Assembly: GCA_035263725.1 (NCBI GenBank)
Contig: DATFRC010000127.1
Span: forward strand, 1-18,715
Source: DASXRA01 sp035263725
GTDB lineage: Bacteria; Actinomycetota; Actinomycetes; Mycobacteriales; Jatrophihabitantaceae
Length of the DNA stretch: 18,715 nt
Direction: 5' to 3'
A model generated the notes under the pieces. The model ran no database searches, was not told the DNA's origin, and saw only the letters and a program-made list of their open reading frames with translations. A program made the translations under genes and the position numbers. Shown here in pieces: positions 6,945 through 14,157 of the stretch; the stretch's first letter is position 1, and each line of letters opens with the position of its first letter.

Positions 6945-7120
6945 TAGGACTCGCTGATCACGTACAGGCGTCTGCCGTCGCAGCTCAGGTCGACCATCTG
7001 AGGGCCGCCGCCGAGCGGCCGGCCGGCCGCGGCGGGGTGGGGCTGGTGGGCCACGATGCCGCCGAGCCTAACGGAAGCGGTCGCACGCGGATGGAACGGA
7101 TCCGCCGGCAAGCTCAGCAT
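6944..7120 (-). pseudogene. SBP56 (selenium-binding protein/methanethiol oxidase)-like gene remnant, 58 codons
   Basis: An open ATG-to-TAG frame of 58 codons fills the space between the luciferase-like gene and the ZIP gene. Its translation contains ADPFHPRATASVRLGGIV, then GGGPQMVDLSCDGRRLYV. This matches the conserved block of SBP56 proteins (GGPQM, LSxDGxRLYVT) as I know the family, where it is followed by NSLYSxWD and more than 50 further residues. Here it ends in ISES-stop, and the roughly 300 residues normally found before it are missing, so it is truncated at both ends. The ATG overlaps the luciferase-like gene by 7 bases (GGCATGCTGAGC), and the TAG overlaps the ZIP start by one base. 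It may therefore still be translated and serve for coupling. A small functional protein is possible but less likely. Confidence 0.6.
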
Positions 7121-8025
7121 GCCACCCGCGGCATGACCTCGCCCGCGATCAGCTCGATCTGGCGCCGCTCATCGCCTACCGGCCAGAAGTGGACCCGCTG
7201 ACAGCCTGCCCGGGCATAGCGGGAAAGCAGTTCCGCGCAGTCCGCCGGCGGGCCGACGCAGATCCGTCCGCGAAGTTCCGCCGGGTCTCGTCGGACCAGA
7301 GGACCGACGATCTCCGAAAGGACACGCTCGGCATCTGACACTGTGTCGGTGATCCACGTCCACATCGTCACGAGCGCATTGGGCAAATCACCTGGCCGCC
7401 CTTGTCTTTCCAGCTCTTCGCCGAGCAGCTTCCTGTTCGCGGCGAAGCTGTCGGGGGTCGCGTTGTAGGCAGACGCGAACCAGCCATCGCCGAGACCGGC
7501 GACGCGGCGCAAGCCCGCAGCCGAGCCCCAGCTTCCGAGCCACAGGGGGACCCCGCCCCGTTGCGCGGGCGCCGGCGCCAAATGCACAGCCGGCGCGCCG
7601 GACAGGTTGCTATCGCTCAGCAGGCCCTTGAGCTGGCGGACCGCCTGGTCAAAGCGCTGCCACCGCTGCTCGAAGGGCACGCCCACCGCTTCGTAGTCCG
7701 CCCTGGACGAACCCGGACCGACGCCTGCGATCACCCGGCCGCCGGAGAGGACGTCCAGCGCCGACAGCATTTTCGCCAGCGGCACCGATCCGCGCAGGTT
7801 CACCAGCGCAACGGACGTCGCGAGCCTCATCCCGCCCGACCGCTCGACGACCGCAGCGAGCGCTGTCGGGCCGTCGAGCCAAGGCGCGGAGTACAGAAAG
7901 TGATCATTCGCCGAGATCGCCGCGAACCCGCCGTCCCGCGCCGCGTCCACGGCCTCGGCCAGCCGGCCGTACGACAGCCCCTCGCCACCGAAATCGATCA
8001 AGGGCAAATGCACACCGGAATCCAT
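7114..8025 (-). CDS. LLM-class (luciferase-like) flavin/F420-dependent oxidoreductase
   Basis: A 303-residue TIM-barrel protein of the bacterial luciferase-like family. Visible landmarks are AISANDHFLYSAPWLDGPTA near the N-terminus, the LSGGRVIAGVGPGSSRADYE block that follows the LDVLSGGR strand, and PLWLGSWGSAAGLRRVAGLG followed by DGWF. Actinobacterial members often use coenzyme F420 for hydride transfer, others use FMNH2 for oxygenation; the sequence alone does not decide. The ATG at 8025 gives a normal N-terminal strand (GVHLPLIDFG). It lies 45 bases downstream of the AraC-type regulator gene, on the same strand, and overlaps the SBP56 remnant by 7 bases, so it probably heads a luciferase-remnant-ZIP transcript. 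The substrate is unknown. Confidence 0.9.
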   Translation of the reverse strand: MDSGVHLPLIDFGGEGLSYGRLAEAVDAARDGGFAAISANDHFLYSAPWLDGPTALAAVVERSGGMRLATSVALVNLRGSVPLAKMLSALDVLSGGRVIAGVGPGSSRADYEAVGVPFEQRWQRFDQAVRQLKGLLSDSNLSGAPAVHLAPAPAQRGGVPLWLGSWGSAAGLRRVAGLGDGWFASAYNATPDSFAANRKLLGEELERQGRPGDLPNALVTMWTWITDTVSDAERVLSEIVGPLVRRDPAELRGRICVGPPADCAELLSRYARAGCQRVHFWPVGDERRQIELIAGEVMPRVAC

Positions 8026-8070
8026 GACCGCCCATTTTCCATTCGGTTGTGCCCTACCGCGACGTCGCCG

Positions 8071-8817
8071 TCAGTGCTCGGTGGTCGGCCGGCCGTAGCC
8101 GGCTGGCGTCACCCCGAAGGCGTCACGGAATGCGGCGATGTAGGCGCTGACATTGCTGTACCCGCTCGCGATCGCCGCAGCGGTGACGCTGTGCCCGGCC
8201 GTAAGCAGAATCATCGAGTGTTGCAGGCGGAGCTGGGCCCGCCATTGCGGGAAGGTCATCGCGGTGTCGCGGCGGAACAGCCGGCTCAGCGTCCGTTCGC
8301 TGGCCCCGACCGCGCGTCCCAGCTCGGTCAGGGTGCGTTGCTCCGCGGGATCGTCGATCAGGATGGCGGCCACGTCGCGTAATCGCGGGTCGGCCGGTAT
8401 CGGCAGGTGATGGCGCAGGGCGGGCGTCGGCGTCAGCCGGCGCAGCGCCACGCGGGATAGATCGGCCCGGTCGTCGGCGCTAAGCGTTTCGTCGCCGGTC
8501 AGGGCGACGATGACCTCGCGGAGCAGGGCCGAGACGGCGAGCACAGTGGGTTCGTTGATGCTGAGCGGGTTGGCGTCGAGTGCCAGGGTCAGCATTTGCG
8601 TCTCGCCGTATGCGCGGTGGCTGTGCGGCACGCCTGCCGGCAGCCACACCGCTCGGCGCGGCGGCACGACCCATGAGCCGTGGTCGGTGCGGACGGCAAG
8701 CACGCCCCGGTTCGGATAGACCAGCTGATGCTGCGCATGGTCGTGCCAGTCGATGTGCTCGCCGTGCCTGAGCTGCAGGCTCAAGGGGCCGGCGACGGTC
8801 TGGCGGTTCACCAACAT
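8071..8817 (-). CDS. AraC-family transcriptional regulator with N-terminal cupin domain
   Basis: A 248-residue regulator. Residues about 5-75 are a cupin-type sensor (HIDWHDHAQHQLVYPNRGVL, then PPRRAVWLPAGVPHSHRA). Residues about 150-245 hold the double AraC HTH (TLTELGRAVGASERTLSRLF and IASGYSNVSAYIAAFRDAFG, ending GVTPAGYGR). This is the architecture of short AraC regulators that control an adjacent transporter. It starts at ATG 8817, only 54 bases from the divergent MFS exporter gene, so it probably autoregulates and controls that exporter. TAACCT ends 8 bases before the ATG and could be a -10 hexamer giving a leaderless mRNA. The luciferase-like gene lies 45 bases downstream and could be co-transcribed. 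Confidence 0.93.
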   Translation of the reverse strand: MLVNRQTVAGPLSLQLRHGEHIDWHDHAQHQLVYPNRGVLAVRTDHGSWVVPPRRAVWLPAGVPHSHRAYGETQMLTLALDANPLSINEPTVLAVSALLREVIVALTGDETLSADDRADLSRVALRRLTPTPALRHHLPIPADPRLRDVAAILIDDPAEQRTLTELGRAVGASERTLSRLFRRDTAMTFPQWRAQLRLQHSMILLTAGHSVTAAAIASGYSNVSAYIAAFRDAFGVTPAGYGRPTTEH

Positions 8818-8871
8818 TACGGGTCAGGTTACCGGTAGCAGGCCAGGTCGACCGTCGGCGACGCTGAGCCC
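8818..8871. promoter_or_regulatory. Divergent promoter/operator between AraC regulator and MFS exporter
   Basis: The 54-base gap contains the perfect 8-bp palindrome TACCGGTA (8830-8837), embedded in GGTTACCGGTAGC. It lies close to the AraC start and overlaps the TAACCT that could be its -10 element, so a regulator bound here would block its own gene. No strong -35 boxes were recognised. Assignment as the AraC-protein operator is inference from position. Confidence 0.4.
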
Positions 8872-10050
8872 GTGATCAAGACTGAACAGGCACTCTCGAT
8901 CTGGCAGCGCATGCGCGTGTGGGGCGCCGCACACGCCGTCGACGACCTGTACCAGGGACTCGTGCCGGCGAGCGTGCCCTACTTCGTGCTGGACCGGCAC
9001 TACGGCTACGTTGCGGCGTCCGGGCTCAGCCTGGCGGCCACCCTGGGCGCCGCGCTGCCGCAGCCGATCGTGGGCCTGCTCGTCGACCGGTACGCGGCGA
9101 GCTGGCTGGCGCCGACCGGCGTGGGCCTGGCCGGGGTCGGTGTCGGGCTGTCCGGGCTGGTGCCCGGATACACGGCGGTCTGGGCAATGCTGTTCGCGTC
9201 CGGTCTGGGTGTGGCGATGTTCCATCCGGCGGCGGGCAAGGCGGCTCGGCGCGCAGCCGGTGAGAGCGCGACCGCCATGAGCGTCTTCGCCACCGGCGGC
9301 AACGTCGGGTTCTTCGTGGCACCCGTGCTGGCTACGCCGGCACTGGACGCGCTGGGTGTCGGCGCCACGGCACTGTTCCTCCCGCCCGCGGTACTTGCCG
9401 GGTTCGTGCTGCTACGCCGTCAGCAGCGCGTCGTACCGGTGCGTCGGGTCGTCAGCGGCACCGGCGCCGACCGTTGGCGGCCGTTCCTGCTGCTGACCGC
9501 CGTCGAGGTCACCCGATCGGTGAACTTCTTCGGCGTCAGCACATTCATCGAGCTGTATTGGCTGACCCATCTCGGCGGTACCCGCCTTAGCGCCGGCGCG
9601 GCGTTGGCCTGCTTCCTGGCCGGTGGCATCGCCGGCACGTTGCTCGGCGGACGCATCGCAGACCGGCACGGGCTCACCCGCACCGTCTTCGCGGGCAATG
9701 CCGCCGCGATACCGGCCCTGATCGGGTTGCGGGTATGCCCGGACGCGATCATCGGCCTTGTCGCCGCTACCGCCGCCGGGATCACGATCCAGATTCCCTT
9801 CTCGGTGCTCGTCAAGCTTGGGCAGGACTACTTGCCCACGCGGCCCGGCACGGCATCCGGGGTCACGCTCGGGCTTGCGGTCAGTGCCGGCGGGCTTGCC
9901 GCGCCCGGCTTCGGAGCAATCGCCGCCAGCCATGGCCTGGCAACCGTCTTCACCGTGTTCTGCCTGCTGCCGGTGCCGGCGACGCTGCTAGCCCGGCTGC
10001 TGCCCGAGCCGGGTCGATCGGGCGCCCGCTGTGACAGGGTGGCGGCGTGA
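8872..10050 (+). CDS. MFS exporter, fosmidomycin-resistance (Fsr)-like
   Basis: A 392-residue major facilitator protein with about 12 hydrophobic segments in two halves. Fsr-like features are AHAVDDLYQGLVPASVPYF in the first helix region, GLGVAMFHPAAGKAARRAAG after TM4, and ATGGNVGFFVAPVL in TM5. Between TM2 and TM3 lies LVDRYA, and in the second half GGRIADRHG, both variants of the MFS loop motif. Family knowledge predicts proton-driven export of a small compound across the cytoplasmic membrane. The GTG at 8872 is the first start; an ATG at 8911 that still precedes TM1 is possible. It diverges from the AraC gene and overlaps the downstream cupin gene by GTGA, so the two are likely translated together. 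The substrate is unknown. Confidence 0.9.
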   Translation: MIKTEQALSIWQRMRVWGAAHAVDDLYQGLVPASVPYFVLDRHYGYVAASGLSLAATLGAALPQPIVGLLVDRYAASWLAPTGVGLAGVGVGLSGLVPGYTAVWAMLFASGLGVAMFHPAAGKAARRAAGESATAMSVFATGGNVGFFVAPVLATPALDALGVGATALFLPPAVLAGFVLLRRQQRVVPVRRVVSGTGADRWRPFLLLTAVEVTRSVNFFGVSTFIELYWLTHLGGTRLSAGAALACFLAGGIAGTLLGGRIADRHGLTRTVFAGNAAAIPALIGLRVCPDAIIGLVAATAAGITIQIPFSVLVKLGQDYLPTRPGTASGVTLGLAVSAGGLAAPGFGAIAASHGLATVFTVFCLLPVPATLLARLLPEPGRSGARCDRVAA

Positions 10051-10394
10051 CGATGCCCGAACCGTGGCCCTGGCCGAACACGATGGACGCCCTGGTGGCT
10101 GCGCCTGACTCGCATCACGTCTTGTTCGAGAACGACCGGGTCCGGGTGCTGGACGTGCTGATCGAGCCAGGCACCCGCGAACCGGAGCACACCCATCGGG
10201 CGCCCAGCGTCATGCTCATCGACGAGCCCGCTCAGATCAGGTACTTCGCCGGCGACGAACTGCGCTTCGAATCGGCACGCGCCGCAGAAGCTGCGCCCGG
10301 GGTCCGGGTTCGCTGGATGGAGCCCGAGGGGCCGCACTCGGTCGAAAACCTCGACGAGCGCCGCTATCACGCGATCCGCATCGAGCTCAAATAG
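10047..10394 (+). CDS. Small cupin-domain protein
   Basis: A 115-residue single-domain protein. The stretch LFENDRVRVLDVLIEPGT leads into EPEHTH (H48, H50), and a later GPHSVEN (H97) completes a cupin-like pair of metal-ligand motifs; the barrel ends YHAIRIELK. No signal peptide. The GTG start overlaps the MFS stop by four bases (GTGA); an ATG two codons downstream (10053) is an alternative. Coupling to an exporter suggests a role in binding, modifying or detoxifying the exported compound, but that is inference. Its stop lies only 10 bases from the convergent MMPL stop, so the two transcripts must overlap or share a bidirectional end. Confidence 0.82.
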   Translation: MTMPEPWPWPNTMDALVAAPDSHHVLFENDRVRVLDVLIEPGTREPEHTHRAPSVMLIDEPAQIRYFAGDELRFESARAAEAAPGVRVRWMEPEGPHSVENLDERRYHAIRIELK

Positions 10395-10404
10395 CACCAA
10401 CTGG

Positions 10405-12624
10405 TCAGGCTGCCCCGTGGGCCAATCGCGACGGCCACCAGATCGTGCGACCGATGTCGTAGCTCAGAGCCGGGACGAGGATCGACCGCACGACGATTGT
10501 GTCGAGCAGCACACCGAACGCGACGGCGAATCCGATCTCAGCAAGGCTGACCAGGGGAAGCACGCCGAGGACGGCAAAGGTGGCGGCAAGCACCAGGCCG
10601 GCGGACGTGATGACTCCACCCGTGACGGAGAGCCCACGGAGGATGCCATTGCGAGTCCCGAATTCGAGCGTCTCCTCACGGACACGGGTCATCAAGAAGA
10701 TGTTGTAATCGATGCCCAATGCCACCAAGAATATGAACACAAACAGGGGGAATGCCGGATCGGCGTTCTTGAAATGGAACAGGTCGTTGAACACCAGCGA
10801 ACTCACACCGAGCGTGGCAGCGAACGAGAGCACGACGGTCCCGATGAGCAAGATCGGAATGAGTAGCGCCCGAAGCAGTATCGAGAGCACTATCAAGATT
10901 ACTAGCAAGACGATCGGGATAACCAGGTTCCGATCGTGCCTCGAGGCTTGCAGGGTGTCGTAGTTTATGGCCGACGAACCACCGACCAAAGCATTGGCGC
11001 CGGCGATAGCGTGCACCGCGGCACGGATGCGTTTTACAGTGTCATAGGCCTGCGTCGTGTCGTACCGGTACTGCAGGTTGGCGTTGATCAAGATGCGTCC
11101 GTTGTGCGGCTGAACCGACAACTCTGCCGGCAGGCAGCCCGATGGGGGCCCCTGCAGCTGTCCCGATTGCGCGGCCCGTGCCACTGCTGGGTAGTCAGGC
11201 TGTACGCAGACGGAGCCAGGCGTCGTGGCAACACCGGGGACCTTCGACACGGCGTTGATAACCTCGTCTGTCTTCTCGGCCCTTGCCGTAATGAGCGCCG
11301 GGGTACCTGCGCCCTGTGGGAAGTTCGCATCGTAGATCTTCTGGCCCGTAAGAGCGTCCGGTTTGTTGGTGAAGCTATCGACGACGCCGAGACCACCGAG
11401 CTTGAGAGCGCCGATGAACGTGGCGCATATCGCAAGCGCGGCGGCGGTGATGATCCACGCCGGCCGGGCGCGTCGTCCGAGAGCGGCTGCGAACTTAGCC
11501 CAGATGCCGTGCGTCGCGATGTCCGCCTGATGATCGACGTGCGGAATACGCGGCCAGAACACCCACCGTCCGAACAGCACCAGAAACACAGGCAGGAAGG
11601 TCAGCATCATGAATGCGGTGCAGACGATCCCGATTGCGCATACCGGCCCAAGGCTGCGGTCCGAATTGAGCTCACAAAGCGTCAAAGTGAGCAGCGCAAT
11701 GGTGACGGTGGTGGCGGACGCGATGATCGGTGGGGCTGCGCCACGCCACGCTGCTGTCATGGCTGCTACTCGACTGTCATAGGTATGCAGTTCCTCGCGA
11801 TACCTGCTGATGAGCAATAGCGCATAGTCAGTGCCGGCGCCGAGTATGAGCACGAAGAGAATGCCCTGACTCTGCCCGTTCAACGTGAGCACGTTGTGCT
11901 TGGCCAACTGGTAGACGATCAGCGCGGCCGAGTTGAGCGCAAGGAACGCGCTGAGCAACGGAATGAATGGCAGAATCGGGCTCCGATAGACAATCAGTAG
12001 GATCACGATGACGACGAGCAGTGCCGCGAGGATCAGCTTGCCGTCAATTCCCGAGAACGCATCAATGAAGGCGACCAGTAGCCCGCCGGCCCCTGCGCTG
12101 TGGATGACGAGGCCGGGCGGCGCGCCCGCCCGTGCCGTCCTGAGGACGCGCTTCTCGTTGTTGACCAGGTCCGGGCCCTTGACCGAGACGTTGCCCACCT
12201 TCCCGATCAGTGGCACCGGAACCGCAGCGGTGCGGCCGTCGGACGAGAACTTCGCCGGGCCGACCTGATCTGCGGCAACTCCTGGCAACCCGCGAAAGGC
12301 CTGCACATCAGAAGCGATCTTGGCCTTGTCTTCGGCGGTCAGACCGGAGTCGCGGGTGTAGACCACGAATCCTGGGATCGTCTGGACCTGCTGAAAGTTC
12401 TGCTGCTGCTTGTCCACCTTGGTCGACTCGGCAGACTTGGGGAGCCACGCCGCGTTGTCGTTCTTCTGGACATCGGACAGCTTCGATTGAAACGCGCCAC
12501 CGGCCAGCCCGAAGAGCAGCCAGAAGATTCCGAGCGCGGCGACGATATAGACCCCGCGAGAGCGGCGAGGCTTTGCCGGAGCCTCAGGGCGGGGGACTTC
12601 TTCAGCAAGTTTTTCTTGGCTCAC
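10405..12624 (-). CDS. MMPL/RND-family transporter
   Basis: A 739-residue RND-superfamily protein. It has one N-terminal TM (about 25-45), a periplasm-facing domain, a five-to-six TM bundle, a second extracytoplasmic domain with two cysteines (in GSVCVQPD and SGCLPAE), and a second TM bundle. The MMPL proton-relay motifs GAGTDYALL (D266) and ALGIDYNIF (D639) are intact. It belongs with the shorter MmpL/YdgH-like proteins that export lipids or other hydrophobic compounds, not the roughly 950-residue mycolate exporters. The GTG at 12624 is preceded by GGAGGG six bases away, which fixes the start. It follows the CzcO-like monooxygenase gene on the same strand after 121 bases containing a tandem repeat. 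Base composition is lower in G+C than the neighbours (10861-10920 is 50%), which suggests separate acquisition. Confidence 0.93.
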   Translation of the reverse strand: MSQEKLAEEVPRPEAPAKPRRSRGVYIVAALGIFWLLFGLAGGAFQSKLSDVQKNDNAAWLPKSAESTKVDKQQQNFQQVQTIPGFVVYTRDSGLTAEDKAKIASDVQAFRGLPGVAADQVGPAKFSSDGRTAAVPVPLIGKVGNVSVKGPDLVNNEKRVLRTARAGAPPGLVIHSAGAGGLLVAFIDAFSGIDGKLILAALLVVIVILLIVYRSPILPFIPLLSAFLALNSAALIVYQLAKHNVLTLNGQSQGILFVLILGAGTDYALLLISRYREELHTYDSRVAAMTAAWRGAAPPIIASATTVTIALLTLTLCELNSDRSLGPVCAIGIVCTAFMMLTFLPVFLVLFGRWVFWPRIPHVDHQADIATHGIWAKFAAALGRRARPAWIITAAALAICATFIGALKLGGLGVVDSFTNKPDALTGQKIYDANFPQGAGTPALITARAEKTDEVINAVSKVPGVATTPGSVCVQPDYPAVARAAQSGQLQGPPSGCLPAELSVQPHNGRILINANLQYRYDTTQAYDTVKRIRAAVHAIAGANALVGGSSAINYDTLQASRHDRNLVIPIVLLVILIVLSILLRALLIPILLIGTVVLSFAATLGVSSLVFNDLFHFKNADPAFPLFVFIFLVALGIDYNIFLMTRVREETLEFGTRNGILRGLSVTGGVITSAGLVLAATFAVLGVLPLVSLAEIGFAVAFGVLLDTIVVRSILVPALSYDIGRTIWWPSRLAHGAA

Positions 12625-12630
12625 AACGGA

Positions 12631-12636
12631 CCCTCC
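12631..12636 (-). promoter_or_regulatory. Shine-Dalgarno GGAGGG for the MMPL gene
   Basis: GGAGGG on the minus strand lies six bases before the GTG at 12624 and is the best ribosome binding site in the window. It supports a GTG start. Confidence 0.7.
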
Positions 12637-12668
12637 GTGATGCCGGCCGCCGGCCCTCAGCCTGCGCT

Positions 12669-12705
12669 GAAACCGAAACCGAAACCGAAAACCGAAAACC
12701 GAACC
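12669..12705. repeat. GAAACC-type tandem repeat in the MMPL leader
   Basis: On the plus strand there are three GAAACC units (12669-12686), two GAAAACC units (12687-12700) and a short GAACC (12701-12705). The array is 37 bases long and begins 45 bases upstream of the MMPL start codon. The copies are nearly perfect and much richer in A than the surrounding DNA. Such arrays can change length by slippage or hold several copies of a protein site; neither is shown here. Confidence 0.75.
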
Positions 12706-12721
12706 GTGTAGTCACTCATGC

Positions 12722-12762
12722 TGACGCCATGACCTCGGTCTGTCATCAACCGACAGGCGTCA
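12722..12762. repeat. Imperfect dyad TGACGCC...GGCGTCA at the FMO 3' end
   Basis: TGACGCC (12722-12728) and GGCGTCA (12756-12762) are perfect inverted copies 27 bases apart. A smaller stem CTGTC-ATCAACC-GACAG (12740-12756) lies between them over the stop codon of the FMO (12748-12746). No T-run follows on the minus strand. It may be an operator or promoter element for the MMPL gene, or a weak FMO terminator. Confidence 0.3.
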
Positions 12763-14032
12763 TTTTTGACGGAACCGCCAGATGCCCGTCGCCGGCGCCC
12801 AGGTCAGCGGCCGCGTGTTGCGCGATGCGGCCGGCGTCGGCGTCGACGCCGTAGAGGATTCCGGAACCTCGGGTCGACAGCCACGGGTGGCCGACGAGGT
12901 AGAGGCCGGGAAGGGCGGTGATGCCGCGCCGGTGTGCCAGCGAACCGTCGCGTGCGAGCACCGGCACGTCGAGCCAGTTGAGGTCTGGCCCGAAGCCGGT
13001 GGCCCAGATGACGGTGCCGATACGCTCGGTCCGGCTGTCGAGCACTAGTGCGGCGCGATCGGCGCCGTTCCAGGTTCGTTCCACCGGGTCGATGTCGGGC
13101 GGTGGCGCGACCACGCCGACGCGCGCGATGTGCTGGTTGACCATGTTTCGGAATCGTGCCGCTTGCTCGTCCGCGTAGCGAATGTTGTCGGGCAAGTTGG
13201 GCGCGAAGCGCAGCTTTGTGTCATCGACCTCGGTGAGCCTGCCGAGCAGTCTCACCCCGTCGCGTGCGAGCTGCTGCAGCGCGATGGTGTGCCCGCCTCG
13301 CGCACCCGACAGCATCGGATGGGCCTCGCGGAGCTGACGCCGGTCGCTGACCTGCTCGGTGGGCTGGTCGTAGACGCCGAGTTCGACGCTCCATTCGTGC
13401 ACGTCGCGGCCGCGATAGCGGCGCGGCGCCCGGGCGACGCGGCTAGTCGCGAGCAGCACGTCACGTCCTGCGGCTGCCAACTCCTCGGCGATCTGGACGC
13501 CGGACTGCCCGCTGCCGACGACAAGCACGGCTCCGGGCCCGACTGCATCCGGAGCGCGATAGCGGCTCGCATCGAGCTGCTGCACGGTAGGCGGCAGTGC
13601 CTCGGCGAGGCCAGGGATCGTCGGTCGGCGTTGGCCTCCGCCAGCGACCACGACGACCCGCGCGCTCACCAGTCCGGCAGTCGTCTGCACGCGATAGCCG
13701 CTGTGTCCAGGGGCGACGGACACGACGTCTACGCCCGTGCGCACCGGAAGACGTGCAGCGACGCGCTCCAGCCGGGCCACTAGCTCGTCGCGGAACAGGA
13801 AACGCTCCGCGCTGCCCGGTTCGAGATACTCGCCGGGAAGTCGCGTCATCCAGTTGGGCGTGACGAGCGTGAAGGAGTCCCAGCGAGCGGTGCGCCAGCT
13901 CTCGCCGACCCGGCCGCGTTCCAGTACCACGTGCTCGACGCCGAACGCCTGCAGGTAATGACTCGTGGCTAGGCCGGCCTGCCCCGCGCCGACCACCACG
14001 ACATCTACCGCCGTCGGCAATTCCTCGTACAC
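12746..14032 (-). CDS. Flavin-containing monooxygenase-like FAD/NAD(P) oxidoreductase (CzcO-like), paralog of 786-2048
   Basis: A 428-residue flavoprotein with FAD motif GAGQAG (15-20), VVLERGRVGESWR, TPNWM, NADPH motif GSGQSG (173-178) and a late ATGF. It shares length, order and several blocks with the enzyme at 786-2048, so the two are paralogs or were acquired from the same family. Where FMOs have FxGxxxHxxxY it reads QQLDASRY, with D154 in place of His, so classical FMO activity is not assured. The start is GTG at 14032 because GGAGGA (14041-14036) lies just upstream; the longer reading from GTG 14062 adds ten residues unlike the family N-terminus. It diverges from the LAL regulator and precedes the MMPL transporter gene, which suggests that its product or substrate is moved by that transporter. 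Confidence 0.9.
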   Translation of the reverse strand: MYEELPTAVDVVVVGAGQAGLATSHYLQAFGVEHVVLERGRVGESWRTARWDSFTLVTPNWMTRLPGEYLEPGSAERFLFRDELVARLERVAARLPVRTGVDVVSVAPGHSGYRVQTTAGLVSARVVVVAGGGQRRPTIPGLAEALPPTVQQLDASRYRAPDAVGPGAVLVVGSGQSGVQIAEELAAAGRDVLLATSRVARAPRRYRGRDVHEWSVELGVYDQPTEQVSDRRQLREAHPMLSGARGGHTIALQQLARDGVRLLGRLTEVDDTKLRFAPNLPDNIRYADEQAARFRNMVNQHIARVGVVAPPPDIDPVERTWNGADRAALVLDSRTERIGTVIWATGFGPDLNWLDVPVLARDGSLAHRRGITALPGLYLVGHPWLSTRGSGILYGVDADAGRIAQHAAADLGAGDGHLAVPSKMTPVG

Positions 14033-14157
14033 CGTTCCTCCCGTCCAGTGGCTGTTGCCCACCGACTCTCCGCTTTAGCGCGCCCGGAAACACCGGCCAG
14101 GTGGCGGGGTTTATCGGGGTGATTGCCCGGGCGCTGCGGACTGCGCAAACTTGCGGT
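14033..14157. promoter_or_regulatory. Divergent region between FMO and LAL regulator, with FMO Shine-Dalgarno
   Basis: The space between the preferred FMO start (14032) and the alternative LAL start (14158) must carry promoters for both directions. On the minus strand GGAGGA at 14041-14036 is the FMO ribosome site. A GC-rich dyad GCGCCCGG (14080-14087)/CCGGGCGC (14127-14134) is present but may be chance in such DNA. No convincing -35/-10 pair was recognised. Confidence 0.35.

Noticed and set aside
7402..8382. 326-codon open frame on the plus strand
   Set aside because: It lies opposite the luciferase-like and AraC genes, has Arg/Gln/His-rich composition without any domain, and is a GC-rich antisense shadow.
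8071..10050. Equating the AraC/MFS pair with E. coli NimR/NimT
   Set aside because: The layout is similar, but the MFS protein carries Fsr-like motifs, not those I associate with NimT/CynX, so no gene symbol was given.
10936..11820. 294-codon open frame on the plus strand
   Set aside because: Antisense to the MMPL gene, whose motifs D266 and D639 and TM pattern are intact; the translation has no recognisable domain.
12756..12768. Stem followed by ATTTTTG on the plus strand as a terminator
   Set aside because: No plus-strand gene ends nearby; the T-run lies inside the FMO coding sequence, read on the other strand.
14080..14134. GCGCCCGG...CCGGGCGC inverted repeat as a LAL operator
   Set aside because: An 8-bp all-GC dyad with a long spacer is expected by chance in this DNA; kept only as a remark in the divergent region.
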